The notes below the pieces were generated by a model, which worked only from the letters and a program-made list of their open reading frames with translations, was not told where the DNA came from and searched no databases. A DNA stretch of 64,000 bases, taken from contig NC_064617.1 of assembly GCF_023898315.1 (NCBI RefSeq), positions 618,131,000 to 618,194,999 on the forward strand, written 5' to 3'. The DNA comes from Schistocerca nitens (lineage: Eukaryota > Arthropoda > Insecta > Orthoptera > Acrididae). The translations under genes were made by a program, and so were the position numbers. Within the stretch, counting starts at the first letter, position 1, and every line of letters begins with the position of its first letter. Shown here one piece after another: positions 10,411-22,649 of this stretch.

Positions 10411-11360
10411 GCTATAATATTGCTGTCAACACCAACCAGAATTGTTTCCCGTCACTAATGGTATTCGGAAAGTCAGTGATGTATATCAGGAAAATTATTG
10501 ATCCTAATATGTTACGTCAAATAATTTCTATATTAAAAGATTGCCCTAATTTGAGGTTAGAGTTGTCTCCCTAGTTTGAACCCTGTCTGACAGGTGTAAT
10601 CAGAACTAGTCATAAACTGTATCTCTTATTCCTAATAATTCTAGATTTTTTAAAATAAACTTATGATCAAAATTATCAAAAACGTCAGAATGGCCGAAGA
10701 ATAAGCCTGTGACAGTAGTTCTTCTCAGGAGCATCGAGTACGACTTTTGTGACTTCTTCTACAATTATTTTTCAACTGTAGCAGAAATGTAAGAATTCTG
10801 GATCATTATGACTCTTTTTCGTGTAACTGAAGTACTTATATGTTTGGGGGTATTAATACTGCTGATAACTATTAGGTTTTGTAAGACATTGCTGGTCATG
10901 CGGGTACTCGCGGAAACGTCTTTTCAAAAGTCAATATAAATAATGTTGACAACTTAGAGAATTTCGCATTTACGTTAGTTTTTCTACGTACTTTACTTCA
11001 ACTTTGGTTTCCCAGTTCTCTTGAAAAATCTTGCTTTTTAACTTCTGATAAAAGACTTGTAACTAAGAGATTTAGTTGCCAGAAATGATTCCCTCTTCGT
11101 ACTAATGGCCACTTAGTCAATTACTGATGCTGTCATTTTAGTTACCCTTGTTACACTATTGACCAACAAGGGCTTGCTACAACTGTGAAGCACGTTTTTG
11201 GGTGTGCTATTAGCTACGCTTATGATGTTTTTGTTTATGTTTATGTCATGACACAAAACTAACTGATCGGTACAAAGACAAAATTATAAATTTCTTGCTG
11301 CTGTCAAGCTCTGTTAAGTCAATAGCTGATATTTAATGGCGTATGTCTTCACTTACTGCA
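10411..11360. other. gene-free AT-rich stretch
   Basis: No open frame with a recognisable domain, no SINE and no terminal repeats seen. It is plain AT-rich intergenic sequence. Confidence 0.5.
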
Positions 11361-11631
11361 GCGGTGTGGAGTCACAGAAATCCGACATGTAGTAGAGTCG
11401 TTGTAAGAAGAACAGGCTGCAGGAGCGCTTAAAATGGCAGGAGGTTATGCATTTATATTTGAAACGAGACAGTGTTTAAATCGAAACGCGGTCTAGAAAG
11501 TCCGTGTTTCGATTTAAACACTGTCTCGTTTCAAATATAAATGCATTACCTCCTGCCATTTGAAGCGCTCCTGCAGCGTGTTCTTCATACAACGACTCTA
11601 CTACATGTCGGATTTCTGTTACTCCGCACCG
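11361..11631. repeat. long inverted repeat, 130-bp arms, 10-bp spacer
   Basis: 11361-11491 is repeated inverted at 11502-11631 with only a few mismatches and a spacer of about 10 bp. A transcript would fold into a hairpin of about 270 nt. The arms read as coding-like sequence (for example QRCGVTEIRHVVESLYEE and GGNAFIFETRQCLNRN on the minus strand, right arm). The left arm has an in-frame stop. I do not recognise the protein. The arms could be two inverted copies of a captured exon or of an unknown element. Confidence 0.9.
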
Positions 11632-11905
11632 TTGCCAGACGACACAAAATACCGTAGAGTTCAAAGATTAGGACTAAAATTCCGAGTGATGTATTTTAGT
11701 TTCTTTATTTGTATGTTCTGATAACGGATTGTAAGTATGTGAAATGTCCCACGTTACTCGTGATTTCAGACGTCTAGTTAGTTCTCTACTTGGTGTGGCA
11801 GAATGTATCTCGTAAGTGTTTATTAAGAAAGTTCTAAGCTGATGCAGCTGCTATTTATGCACCGTAACTGGTTTCTGGATTTATCTTAAAAAAGATCTAC
11901 CAATC

Positions 11906-12095
11906 GCCGGCCGTTGTGGCCGAGCGGTTCTTGGCGCTTCAGTCTGGAACAGCGCTGCTCCTACGCTCGCAGGTTCGAATCCTGCCTCGGGCATGGATGT
12001 GTGTGCTGTCCTTAGGTTAGTTAGGTTTAAGTAGTTCTAAGTTCTAGGGGACTCATGACCTCAGAAGTTAAGTCCCATAGTGCTCAGAGCCAGCC
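11906..12095 (+). mobile_element. tRNA-derived SINE, locust type
   Basis: A plus-strand copy with head GCCGGCCGTTGTGGCCGAGC, B box GGTTCGAATCC and tail GTGCTCAGAGCCAGCC. A 13-bp target-site duplication, AGATCTACCAATC, at 11893-11905 and 12096-12108 marks a relatively recent insertion. Confidence 0.92.
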
Positions 12096-12108
12096 AGATC
12101 TACCAATC

Positions 12109-14755
12109 ATGCCCATGACAAAAGGTATTTGACCATTCGTGGTCCGAGATCCATCCCCTATGCTTTCATGAAACAAATTTACCAATTTTCACTTTTCAGT
12201 CCTGTTTAGGTGTAGTCCATGCCCAGTGAAACCCTTTCTTGCAACAGTCAGGATCAATACGAAATCAGCAGGCCCGAAGTAAGCCGCAGAGATGTCATAT
12301 CTCAGCCCCCCCCCCCTAATCTGCCTCACTACTCTATTAATACATGACCTATCATGACGCTGGAGCAGCTCGAAGAAGTCAGGTCATCTGTCATGTCCAA
12401 GTCACCACAAACATTTTATGTACCGCTCCTGACCTACCTGTTCCCCGTCCACTCACTTTCACTACATGATTCTCTTTTGAAACATACAGCCATAAATCCT
12501 CTATCTCCTGACTTAGCCCTGTATGTGGTTCGAACATGCTGGTAACATGGCACGCTGCCCCTAAGCTTTCCTGGAACTGACGTCCTACTCCACGCTAGCA
12601 GCAGTACTTTATTCTTCGAATCGTTTTGCACACTTCTAGGCTTTCTGATCACGGTTGAAGTGAACTACACATTTCCTACTCCTAGTCCTACCTGAGGCCC
12701 TTCTCCATTTAACTCTGTCAGTTGTTAGTACTTGCCCCTGGTGTTTATACTGAAACTATCACATCAAAGTCTGTCTCTATCCACCTACCTACCAAATGCC
12801 AGTTTCCAATCACCCACGTCCCCTCTGTCTCCCTTGATTCCGATCAGTTCCTCCGTTCGTATCTCCTACTGGGCCTGAAGAAAATTGATTTTCCCTTCCT
12901 GCTCCTCAGTCAAAATGTTCCTGCAGCATACTACGCGGTTCCAGGAGAGAGCGTCGTCAGTTTTCTCAGTGTTCTCCCCGCTACATCCAACCTCCCGCTT
13001 CCCTCCCCCACAGGCTTTCAGTGAAAATACATCCAATAAGATCGTCAACAAATCCCCATATTCACTAGACTATAAAAGACCCCACGTTTCTTACTCATTG
13101 TCGAAATAATTTATAAAAAAGAATTCAATTAACATATAACATGAAATAATGTATGAAGATGGTCAAGTAGGTTAATTTGGCTGTGTGTTAACAAAAGCGA
13201 TACAAACGTGTTTAGTGCTATTGCAGCGGCTTTTATACTGATTTACTGATGTAATGATAGAAGAATGAATTAGTAGTTGCTTTGATTTGAGACATTTTGC
13301 TTTCGCAAAATTGTTTGGTTATGTTTCTAAAATTTAATAACTGGAAAATCTTGGTCTGGGTTGAATCCATCCAGTTAGTATCTAACACTAACTCCGTTCA
13401 TAAATACGATTTGTAAGGTTAAATTGCATTTTAACGGAGAATGTAGACACTATTGAATTAACAGCTATTGTTTTATAAAATTTACACTATTAAGATAATT
13501 TAAATAGCATTATATCTGTTTACAGCACGCAGAATATCGGCCTATGTAGCGATTATTGGGACTTCAAGTAACACGAGCTGTTTTTAAGAACAAATACTAT
13601 AGGAAAGCTAAATATTGACTCGTGTAACAAAAACACACGCTACAGGAAGTACGCAACATAAATAAAACTTAAATGAAATACTTTTGCAATTAAATAACTA
13701 TATTTTAAGGAAAATATACAGGGTTTTAGGGATTTAAGTGTTGATATTGTGACCATTGGTACATCAGTATGTACCCACTTCAGTGTGTTACTTGTTTTCT
13801 CTCTGCGTCTAACAGTCTTCCCGCAGACATGACACATACTTTCCTACCTGATGGTTTCTGCAGTCTTAACTTGTCAGTATCGCCTAACAGTTTCGCGTCC
13901 ATACATCCACACTTGAACACCTGACCTGCTGCCGTTGGGAAAATAAGCATTAATGTACTTGGAGGTACTAAGCAACCTAAAAACATGGTACTCCTAACAG
14001 CTATGATTATTAGTCCGCAAATGGATTTAGTACTGATTTAATCTTGTTCAGTACACTATCCTCATTCACCAGTAAAAATAATTGCACTTTTATACCCCTA
14101 ACACTCCGCATACCTGTGTGTTTCGCTCGGCGTCGTTCTTCTATGCGCGTTTAAAAAACGATGTTGAAAATCATTACCATGTTTCTCTTGATGAAGAAAA
14201 ACTGTGTTACTTATGTCTATACTTTTATTTACATTTGATGAGATTTGACTTGCGGATCTATTGCAGCAACTCCAAGAACCACTGTTTCTACAGCTAGATT
14301 GGTAGCATTCTTCTTTTATGAATGGTATTTTCTTTTGCGGCTTTTAGTCTCACAATGTCTTTTGACGGGATTAACGAAGGTATGACGAAATGGAAAGCGT
14401 TTGGCTAGGAACAATTCTGCACACAGTTCTGCTTTTGATTATTTTGCTAACATTTGCCATAAATCAAGAACATGTCTAGTAAATGTCATTAGTAAATGAC
14501 ACAATACTCAAGTGAATGGTTTATGCGTTACTAACGATTCGGAAATGTGGATGTTTTACAACCAACACAATGTAAGCGAATTTCTGCATTACTAACAAAA
14601 AACCTCATCTACCAACACAATGGTTTTTCTGTTCTTCAGGGAGCACAAAAATTGAGGAAATATCTGGTGGCCCGACAGCAAAAGTTTCCATCCAGAGTAG
14701 CTTAACATCATGTTCCTATTGCCTCAGCAACGTCATTTCCTTGGAGAGTGGATAA
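12109..14755. other. gene-free stretch
   Basis: No recognisable coding region. A C run at 12307-12315 and a pyrimidine-rich section at 12300-13030 contain overlapping open frames of up to 100 codons without known motifs. 13130-14750 is AT-rich, with nothing I can name. Confidence 0.45.
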
Positions 14756-14756
14756 T

Positions 14757-14800
14757 CAAATGGTTCAAATGGCTCTGAGCACTATGGGACTTAACTTCTA
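14757..14800 (-). mobile_element. SINE tail fragment
   Basis: AATGGTTCAAATGGCTCTGA and the following ACTATGGGACTTAACTT are the 3' tail of the locust SINE in minus orientation. The rest of the body and the head are missing, so this is a strongly 5'-truncated copy. Confidence 0.8.
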
Positions 14801-15180
14801 TGGTCATTCAACAGCCCCAACAACATAAAATCCCTATATTAAGTGTATTTTACTCCGTGATTAGTTTTTAGATCTACACAAGCTGTAAATCACTCTATTT
14901 GTCTCCTCGGGAAATGCTATTCCGAATGAAAAAGTAGAGTAGTTGCTGTTTAAAAAATTTGGTACTTGTATCTCGGTTATGAATGAAGTTCTTTTACTGC
15001 GTACTAAGAAATGTCTAAGCAGTTAATACGGAAATGTCTCTCTACTTTTCAGTACTAATACTGTTAATAATTAATCTCCTACGTGCGCCACTCCACAGGG
15101 TTCGGAGCTCGTGGTGGTGGGACTGCGCCATATTGCGCAGCACCTGGTTTCATCGACCTACGGTGCTCCCGCACTTAAGG

Positions 15181-15190
15181 TATATAAAAG
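15181..15190 (+). promoter_or_regulatory. TATA box of a Tc1-like element
   Basis: TATATAAAAG followed by GGCAGTGCATTGGCGGAGC. The same block is found inverted at about 6500-6520 in the sister Tc1 remnant. This makes it the element's promoter rather than a host promoter. Confidence 0.6.
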
Positions 15191-15242
15191 GGCAGTGCAT
15201 TGGCGGAGCTGTCATTTTTGCTCAGGTGATTCATATAAAAAC

Positions 15243-15440
15243 AAAAAAAAAATGGCTCTGAGCACTATGGGACTCAACTGCTGAGGTCATTAGTTCCCTA
15301 GAACTTAGAACTAGTTAAACCTAACTAACCTAAGGACATCACAAACATCCATGCCCGAGGCAGGATTCGAACCTGCGACCGTAGCGGTCTTGCGGTTCCA
15401 GACTGCAGCGCCTTTAACCGCACGGCCACTTCGGCCGGCC
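15243..15440 (-). mobile_element. tRNA-derived SINE inserted in a Tc1 leader
   Basis: A full-length minus-strand locust SINE, with head CCGGCCGAAGTGGCCGTGCG and tail running into poly-A/T. The flanks CATATAAAAAC and CATGTAAAAAT look like a duplication with mutations. It separates the TATA box at 15181 from the transposase frame, so it post-dates the Tc1 insertion. Confidence 0.88.
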
Positions 15441-16562
15441 ATGTAAAAATATTTCGAACTTGCTTATGCCCGCACAAAACAAATTTTGCACACAGAATGG
15501 TAGTTGGAACTAGACGCATGAGATATTCCATTTCGACATCGGTAGGGAATTCAGTAATCCGAAATCCACATTCTCAAGAGTGTGTCGAGAACACCAAATT
15601 TCAGTCATTATCTCACGATGACTTAAAGACCGAGAGTAGCGGCGTTTGCGTAGAGTTGTCAGTGATAAGAGACAAACAATAATGCTTACAATAACAGCAG
15701 AAATCAAGGTGGACAACACAACATCGCCTACAGAGCCTCTCCTCTGCTCGTAACCATATCGCTTGGACCCTACACGATTGGAAAATGGTGGCCTGGTCAG
15801 GTAAGCGTCGATTTCAGTAGGTAAGAGCTGATGGTAGGCTTCGAGTGTGGTGCAGACCCCACGACCTGTGAACCCAAGTCGTCACCAAGATACCTTGTAA
15901 GATGGTGGTAGCTCCATAGTAACGTAGGCTGTTTTTTTAAGTGGAGTACACTGGATCCTCTGGTCCAATTGAACCGACCAATGGCTGTAAACGGCTATGT
16001 TAGGCTAAATGGGGACCATTTGCAGCGATTCACGAACTTCATGTTCCCAAATAACCATTTTTTTATGGATGACAATGTGCCATGTTACCGGGCCACTATT
16101 TTTCGCGATTAGAGAACGTTCTGGAAACTTCGAGCGAATGATTTAGCCACCGACATCGAACGACATGACTTCCACGAACATTTACGAATCATAATCGAGA
16201 CATCATTTTGTGCACAAAATCCTGCACCGGCAACACTTTCGCAGTTGTGGGCGCCTATAGAGGCAGCATGGCTCAATATTTCTGCAAGGGACTTCCAACA
16301 ACTTGTTGGCGAGACGCTTCGCTTCAGTTTCCGGGCACTATTAAAGCTCAAGTGAGGTTTTTGGCATAATCTTTTGTTGATTGTACTCACAACTGTCCCT
16401 AAAATATTTTTAGTAGCCCAAAAGGTGTGTGTGGAAGGGGGAGGGAGGGGGGCAGAAATGAAAACAGAGGGCAGAAAAGCAGATGGATTTTTCGCCATTA
16501 CTCTTTAAACTACTTCTGGAAAAAGTCATCAGGATATGGCAGAATGAAATGATCCCATGGTG

Positions 16563-16790
16563 TTGATTTGCGGGTTCCCACCGGGGCTAAGCTCGCCGAA
16601 CGAGGTGCAAGTCTTTTCAGCTGATGCTACATTGGACGAGTTGTATGTCGACAATGATGAAATGATGATGAGCACAACACAACATCCTGTACCGGATAGT
16701 AGAAAATCTCCGACCTGGCCGGAGATAGAACTCCGGCTGCTGCATGGCAGTCAGACGCAATGACCGCATATTTTTTGGGCAAAGTGGCCA
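16563..16790 (-). mobile_element. SINE with ATGATG block, degenerate
   Basis: Contains AATGATGAAATGATGATGAG, then CACAACACAACATCC and a GAAAATCTCCGACCTGGCCG block. I recognise this arrangement as a locust tRNA-derived SINE in reverse orientation. The head (around 16720-16760) no longer folds as a clear tRNA and the B box is mutated. No target-site duplication seen. Confidence 0.55.
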
Positions 16791-17004
16791 GGGTTCGGAA
16801 CCAGAGGCCTGGTCACCATCATCCGTTTCCTCCCTCCAGGAAACAAGGAAAGCGACTGGAACGTGGAATAGAGGTACAAAGAATATCAAAGAACATCAGT
16901 GATTTAGTTATTTATTTATTTTTTTGTTTTCCTTTAATCGAGAATAGTAGGAAACCGACGTCGCTTGGAGGAGGAAGTGTCAAGTCGCCGGACTCGATGA
17001 GACT

Positions 17005-19660
17005 ATAGACGCGTAGTTTTTTTCAGAAAAACCGATCGCCAGACGGCACGCCAGTCGACGTGGGGGGGGGGGGGCTTTCCCTCAATCACACTCGATGTTC
17101 TGTTCCGATTGCCTTCGTGGATGACAAGCGTGTTGACAATATCGCAGTACGATCGTAGCTCAGTTCGAGGAAATGGCAGAAGTAAAGAAGGGACGGCAGG
17201 ACGCCCGAAAGCTAGATAGGGGCTCAGAGATGGCGTAGTGCAAGCGCCACCAGCAACAGGCCGGTAACGCACGTATTACAACGGCGCCACAGCACAAACT
17301 GACAGCTGACGAAAAGGGCTATCGCTCTGTCATGGACATGATACAGGCCTAAACAGCCCCTGCACCGCGGGAAAGTGAGGGTCTCGCACCTTATCTTGAA
17401 CAGCAAGCTGGGGCAACCCATTGGCGCTAGCATATTGCGGGCCATGAACGGAGGAATAGGAAATTTGTGTGCCAAGTGGGGGATACGTGATGCCAAATAT
17501 ACATTTACATATCGTGACCACTGCAGAAGATCGAGGGCTCGTAAAAGATGATCCACGAGCCCAGCTCGTAGTTGGGACAGTAGGCGCCCTCAATGAAGGG
17601 CAATCGTGCGCCGCAGATCACTTCCGAAATCGAGTCCCAAGCTACACGCAATGGAGCGGCACTGTCCGCAGAAAGCCCTGGGCCTATTGCCATAGCGCTA
17701 GATTTGTGGACGTTAAGGCAGCTACCAGAATCTTCGCTGCAGATGGTAATCAATGCCAGTGACTCCCTCACCTCAGCAACGCTACGAAGAACGATGGAGA
17801 GATCCTTCTCATACAATAAGTAGTGCAGCTGAATACATGGCCACCGAGAGACATCCCAGACAGGCGTTGACATAGGCTACAGAGCAGTGGTTCCATGGCG
17901 GAAACGTAAGAGAAAACAGTGAGCAGCCTTGATCCACTTAAAGACGGATGAAGATGGCAGAAGTGAGGTGGCCATTATGGAGTACACTGGACGTTATTCC
18001 ACGAAGGATACGCATTACGACGTCGACGGTAGTTTCAGGGTATCCCATATTGCGGACCTCCCTTTCCAGGCAGTCGTGATCGACCCTGGCTGAAGTTGAA
18101 AGTTGCCAAAAGTCCCGGAACACGATGAGTCTGAGCAAGAGCGATTATGTCTCTATGGCGTCAGAGAGCGGTCCAGATGCTACGGCCACATCCCAAAGAA
18201 GTTTGAGCATGGAAAACCGTGTACTGGACCGTCTGTTCAAATAGTTCAGCCAACAGCCAGGTAAAGGTCTTCGTGTAGCTGTTGAACAAAGTCAAGGAGC
18301 AGTAACCGCATACTCAAGAGGTGCTCTGAGGTTTGTGGGTGGGAATCATGAGACCATCGAGAAAGCCGCTGGGATCAGCACGAAAGGCGACATAAGGTGC
18401 CGACAAATTTCCATCCACACTGTCGCCATTAGGGGACGAAATGACGGACAAACCTCTAGTGGGACACCGTAAGGGCCAGTCTACTTATTCATAGGACCCT
18501 CCTTGATAACATCGTGGACTTTATCCTTCGTGACGTCGGCAAGCAGATCCATCGTTGCATCCACAGGAACCGAGCCAAAGGAGGGTTGGGAGGCCACTTG
18601 AATGTCAGCAGGGTGATGTCGTTGTACAGCATAACGTAGTGTGCATGGAGGGCAGACCCTATATCGCACCTGACATCTAAGAACCGCCCATCATCAATCA
18701 TATGAATATTAATGAAAGTCCTCCGATGGTGGCGCCTTCTGCTATCACATGGTACATAGACAGATGCTCCTGTGCTAGGCCTTTGTGTGTGCGTGTCCTG
18801 ACCGAAGCTCCTTCAAGGTGACGTCGAGAGAGGGATATGAGCTGTTCCTTGGCATGCGTCACCGAACTAGAAATCTTGGGTTCGTCGCCGCCAGGTCGCG
18901 ACCTCTCTTCTGTAACCAGTCAAGTCCTTTCGAAAGGCAGACTTTGAGTGTAGGATCCACCATGACAAGGTAGACTGACATGCACTACGGCGCTGACAAC
19001 AAACTGTCCACTTGCCTCGATGAGCTGCCAGCAGTCGGGTGTAGTAAGATGGATCGTGTTTAGTTTCCATGGTCCCCGGCCGCGCCACACCCTTTGGCGG
19101 CAGTTACTGATGGCACATGTGTCATGGTCAGAGAACGCAATGGGCCAGATCTCAGCAGCCTGGATCCCACCGACAGTTTCTCAAGAGATATAAAGACTAT
19201 CGAGGCGACAGGAAGACATCCCCCAAAGAGTCCACGAGGTTGTGGTGCTGGAGAATTGTCGCTAGCGCTGCTCATGCAGACTGCGGCGGCGGCTGGTCTT
19301 CGGGGGCTTGGGTGGAGTTGAAGTCGCCTTCCATGGTCAGTGCATCCTGCCGGCACAGGAAGAGAGGCGTGAATGCCACGAGGAAGAAAGTGGAACGCTC
19401 GCGGCGGCGACCCGAACCAGATGGCGCATAGACTGTGGTGATCCACCACAACATTACAAGGTACCTCAAACTGGAGTTCGAAAACCCTCAATGTTCGGAA
19501 GCCAAGACCTGCATGATCAACCACGACAGTCCCTACATGGTCGTCAGACTATCGGAACGAGCTCATTTCGTGGCGCCGCACAACGTCGGCACACAGCTCT
19601 TCATTCGTCAGCGTTTTGTACATAGTAGATCTGAGAATCGGAAAACTAATTCCGAGAACA
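17005..19660 (-). pseudogene. decayed non-LTR retrotransposon with endonuclease and RT
   Basis: Reading the minus strand from right to left, an endonuclease region near 19.3 kb contains NVVVDHHSL-like sequence and DALTMEGDFNSTQAPEDQPP, the GDFN core of APE-type endonucleases. An RT region near 17.5-18.1 kb contains RNMGYPETTVDVVMRILRG, SAMEPLLCSLCQRLSG and SCLNVHKSSAMAIGPG. A C-terminal region has YVNVYLASRIPHLAHKFPIP and LPRCRG-like sequence. The frames are broken by many indels and stops, so it is inactive. GC is higher than in the flanks. The clade is uncertain; an L1/Tx1-like group is possible. Confidence 0.75.
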
Positions 19661-20186
19661 TCTTGCGGCGGAAACACATTTCATCCCCCATAAACAGTTC
19701 TTTATACGCCTTGGGTCGTTAATTTAATCGTGGCTTGACGGTACGAAAACGTTATGATTGTCGATGAAGTCAGACTCTTAAGACAAGCTTCTAGGCAGTA
19801 GTAAACAAACGCATGCTCACTCGCAAGCAGCACAACAGGCGACAAGCCAGAAAGGCGTGCTCACTACTGCCAAAAGTAGACTGACGACTCAGCTACGGAG
19901 TCGGACAATGACACAATGAAGTTAAAGATATAAATACTCTCAGAAGTCTCCAAAATACAAGTCTACTACAAATGTTTCATACGTTTCCAAAGTTCTACGT
20001 TTCCCAAAGTATTACATACATAATCACAACTGATGCATGAACAGAAGCTTAAACTCACCGAGTGTGCCTTGTGCGCACTATTTGGTGTTACGAGCGCTGA
20101 AAAAATTATGCTAAAGGAAGAAAAGGATTTTGAGTGTTGGAATGTGATGTTCATTTATTAAAATAGTACAGTGTTCATTCAGAAGG

Positions 20187-20234
20187 AATTATGAAAAAGA
20201 ACAATTATGAAAAAGAACAATTATGAAAAAGAAC
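20187..20234. repeat. 16-bp tandem repeat, three units
   Basis: Three perfect copies of AATTATGAAAAAGAAC at 20187-20202, 20203-20218 and 20219-20234. Confidence 0.95.
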
Positions 20235-20511
20235 AACAAATCATTGCGTGTCGATAGTTGTTCCTGTGAACAGAAAATTACTGGTCGACCGTGTGTGCCG
20301 GATGCAGTGTGGAGAGAGTGAGGGAAAGTTTCGTAGGCAGTCCAAAGAAATCAATCGTCTGCGCAAGCCAAAAATTTGCTATATGCCGTCAAACTGTGCG
20401 GAAGCTTTTGCAACGGCGGTTACATTTCGCACCGCCCACAGCTCGTGCAACAATTAAAACCGGAAGAATTTTCCGATTTTCAGAGATCTGACGGGCGATC
20501 TGTTTTAACTG

Positions 20512-21387
20512 TTAAAAACCATTTAACAACCAAGATCCTAGGAAATACTTCTTTATTTAAGACAACCGGTTCCAACACACTTATCTGTCATCTTCGGGTG
20601 TTAAAATTTTTGTTACAAAATATGTTAATTATACGCTGAACCTCATGCTGATTTTTATACACTTGACATATTGTGCGTGAGGTTCAGCATATAATGAACT
20701 TGTTTTACAACAAAACGTCTAACACCGGAAGATGACAGTTGAAACGTCACCTTAGAAAAATTATACATGACTGTGTTTAAACAGACATACAATATTTTTA
20801 GCGCAACGCAATCTGACTTTCAAAAATCCCTACAAAAGAATGGCCCTGACTAACATTAACCTATACCTTCCACAAATCACTTACCTCACCAAAATCTTCG
20901 TTACTCGAACTACTGCAATACAGCGAGCGCCACTACTGCCAGCTAAATGAAAGATTCAAACTACTGAAGGCACTAACTACTGATAGGTATAGTTAGCAAA
21001 TGAAAGATTTTAATAGAGAACAAACAATGTATTTACCTTAATAGTCATCAAAAGTCATAATATATATAGCAGTTCATGACATCCAGTCTTACAAATTTCG
21101 AAACTCCGCCATCTCTCTCCCCATATCCACCACTGCTGGCGGCTCACCTCCAACTGCGCAACGCTACGCGCTGTTCGCATCCAGCTGCCCAACACTACAA
21201 TGGCAGACAACAATGCAAACTAGCCACAGACTGCTCACAGCACAGCCAGTGATTTTCATACAGAGCGCTACGTAACGTTACCAATAAGAAAACATAAACA
21301 GCCTACTTACACAGTATAGTCTGTTGAATCTGGTTGTCTTAAATAAAGAATTATTTTTTGCAATCCTGGCTGCTGAATGGTTTCTAG
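20512..21387. mobile_element. foldback element split by a solo LTR
   Basis: The left arm 20512-20648 contains TTCTTTATTTAAGACAACCG and CTGTCATCTTC. The right arm starts at 20674 (GCGTGAGGTTCAGC) and runs to GAAGATGACAG at 20738. After the LTR it continues with CTGTTGAATCTGGTTGTC and TTAAATAAAGAA to about 21387. Removing the LTR gives near-complementary arms of about 140 bp with a short loop of about 25 bp. There is no coding capacity. The ends are approximate. Confidence 0.8.
20740..21311 (-). mobile_element. probable solo LTR, copy 2
   Basis: The same family as 9620-10319, about 570 bp, lacking about 130 bp of the first copy's internal sequence. Ends TGAAACG and CTTACA; perfect 4-bp flanking duplication CAGT (20736-20739 and 21312-21315). 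Its insertion splits the right arm of the surrounding foldback, which proves the order of events. Confidence 0.65.
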
Positions 21388-22391
21388 AACCGGAAGTTAG
21401 GGCCGGCGCCTTCAGTTTTGTTTCACACTGCAGGGGGCACTTGCCGATGACCAACTCGCCTCCAAACTGATACTTAGCTACAATGCAACCCACCTTATAT
21501 GTAGAAAGGGCAATCACTGAAATGTCAGAGTGTGTGTCACTGAACATCCTCGCGAAATTGTGGCGTAGCAACGAGATACGCCAAAGGTAAATGTTTTCTG
21601 GGCAATGTCACAGACGAAGCTGTATGGGCCGCTTGTCTTGTGTCAGAAGACTGTGATGGGTACCTCTTACCTTGACATGTTACAGCTGTGGTTGTTTCCA
21701 TAACTAACTGAATTTCATCTTGCAACAAGACGATGCACCCCCGCATTCTAGCATCAACATTCGTCGTTACCTAAACGGCGAACTACCGAATCGCTGGATT
21801 GGGCGTAATGGTAAAGATGATGTGGCTCTGTCTCCTTGGCCAACCCACGTCGTCTAGCCTGACGTCTTTGTGATATTTTGCTTTGGAGGTACATTAAGGA
21901 CGACTGTGTTTATGTAACCAAACTGCTAACACCACTGAAACAGCTCAAACAATGCGTCATTGCTGCTGCGGTGACCATTGACAGAATCTTGCTACACTGG
22001 GACGTACGTCGCTCGATCAGAGCGGCACTCATACAACATTTTTAGGCAGCAGAATGCAAACTTGGTGCGTTTAAGGTTCTTTTCAAGCATCAATACCAGC
22101 TGTTCCTGTAACAGTTCGCAAAATGTTGAGCTTTGGAAAAGAATGAATCATATACAGTAACCTCCAATTATTGTCCTTCATTGTCTGGTACTTGCTGACG
22201 ACATTGTATCGTCTCCAATAACAGACCAGAAGCAAACGAAGATGTTCAAAGAGTACTGATATTGATTAATTCTTGCAACGTAGGAACAGATAGGTCATCG
22301 AACAAAATTTGAGACAAGACTTAGTTGTTGGTACTGAGGCCGAAACATGTTATCTAGGATGGAAAGCTACCGTGCATCATCGGCAACCATG

Positions 22392-22645
22392 TCCGCAGCT
22401 CGTGGTCTAGTGGTTAGCGTTGCTGCCTCTGGATCATGGGATCCCAGGCTCGATTCCCGGCCGAGTTGGGGGGGGGGGGGTTCTCTGCCCGGGGACTGGG
22501 TGTTTGTGTTGCCCTTATCATTCCATCATCGTCAACATAAGCATTCGTGACAGTGGCTAGACTGAGTAAAAATTGGGACTATGTACGGGCGCTGATGATT
22601 GCGCAGCTGAGAGCCCCACAAACCAAACATCATCATCATCATCAG
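22392..22645 (+). mobile_element. tRNA-derived SINE with (ATC)n tail
   Basis: The head GCAGCTCGTGGTCTAGTGGT has an A box and GGCTCGATTCCCGG a B box. A body with GGGGACTGGGTGTTTGTGTT and GGCGCTGATGATTGCGCAG follows, and the tail ends CCACAAACCAAACATCATC with about five ATC repeats. This is a third SINE body type in the window. A G homopolymer of 11-13 interrupts the segment after the B box. No clear target-site duplication. Confidence 0.8.
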
Positions 22646-22649
22646 CTAG

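Larger units (their letters stand above)
15181..16380 (+). pseudogene. Tc1-like transposase remnant with SINE in its leader
   Basis: From the TATA box, the leader is interrupted by a SINE at 15243-15440. Transposase fragments follow: VGTRRMRYSISTSVGNSV (N-terminal DNA-binding region), a HIAWTLHDWKMVAWSG-like block ahead of the first Asp, MDDNVPCYRAT with the second Asp, and a C-terminal ATLSQLWAPIEAAWLNISAR. Several frameshifts and stops make it inactive. It is the same family as the minus-strand remnant at 5503-6591. Confidence 0.85.
20248..22000 (+). pseudogene. mariner-like transposase, split by nested insertions
   Basis: The N-terminal part (20290-20500) reads VRESFVGSPKKSIVCASQKF and TVRKLLQRRLHFA, a helix-turn-helix block, then after a frameshift LVQQLKPEE. 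The C-terminal part (about 21590-21990) reads KVNVFWAMS, TSYLDMLQLWLFP, LQQDDAPPHSS with the second Asp, and NGELPNRWIGRNG. This order matches the element at 32.5-33.8 kb (WSPRKST..., QQDGASPHF..., NRWIGR). The two halves are separated by the foldback at 20512-21387. Stops after WPTHVV show it is dead. Confidence 0.7.

Noticed and set aside
17469-19722. Several plus-strand open frames of 75-105 codons
   Set aside because: They are antisense shadows of the minus-strand LINE, whose endonuclease and RT motifs are readable; the plus frames have no motifs.
20187-20234. CRISPR-like short repeat array
   Set aside because: The three 16-bp units are directly adjacent with no spacers; it is a simple tandem repeat in a eukaryotic context.
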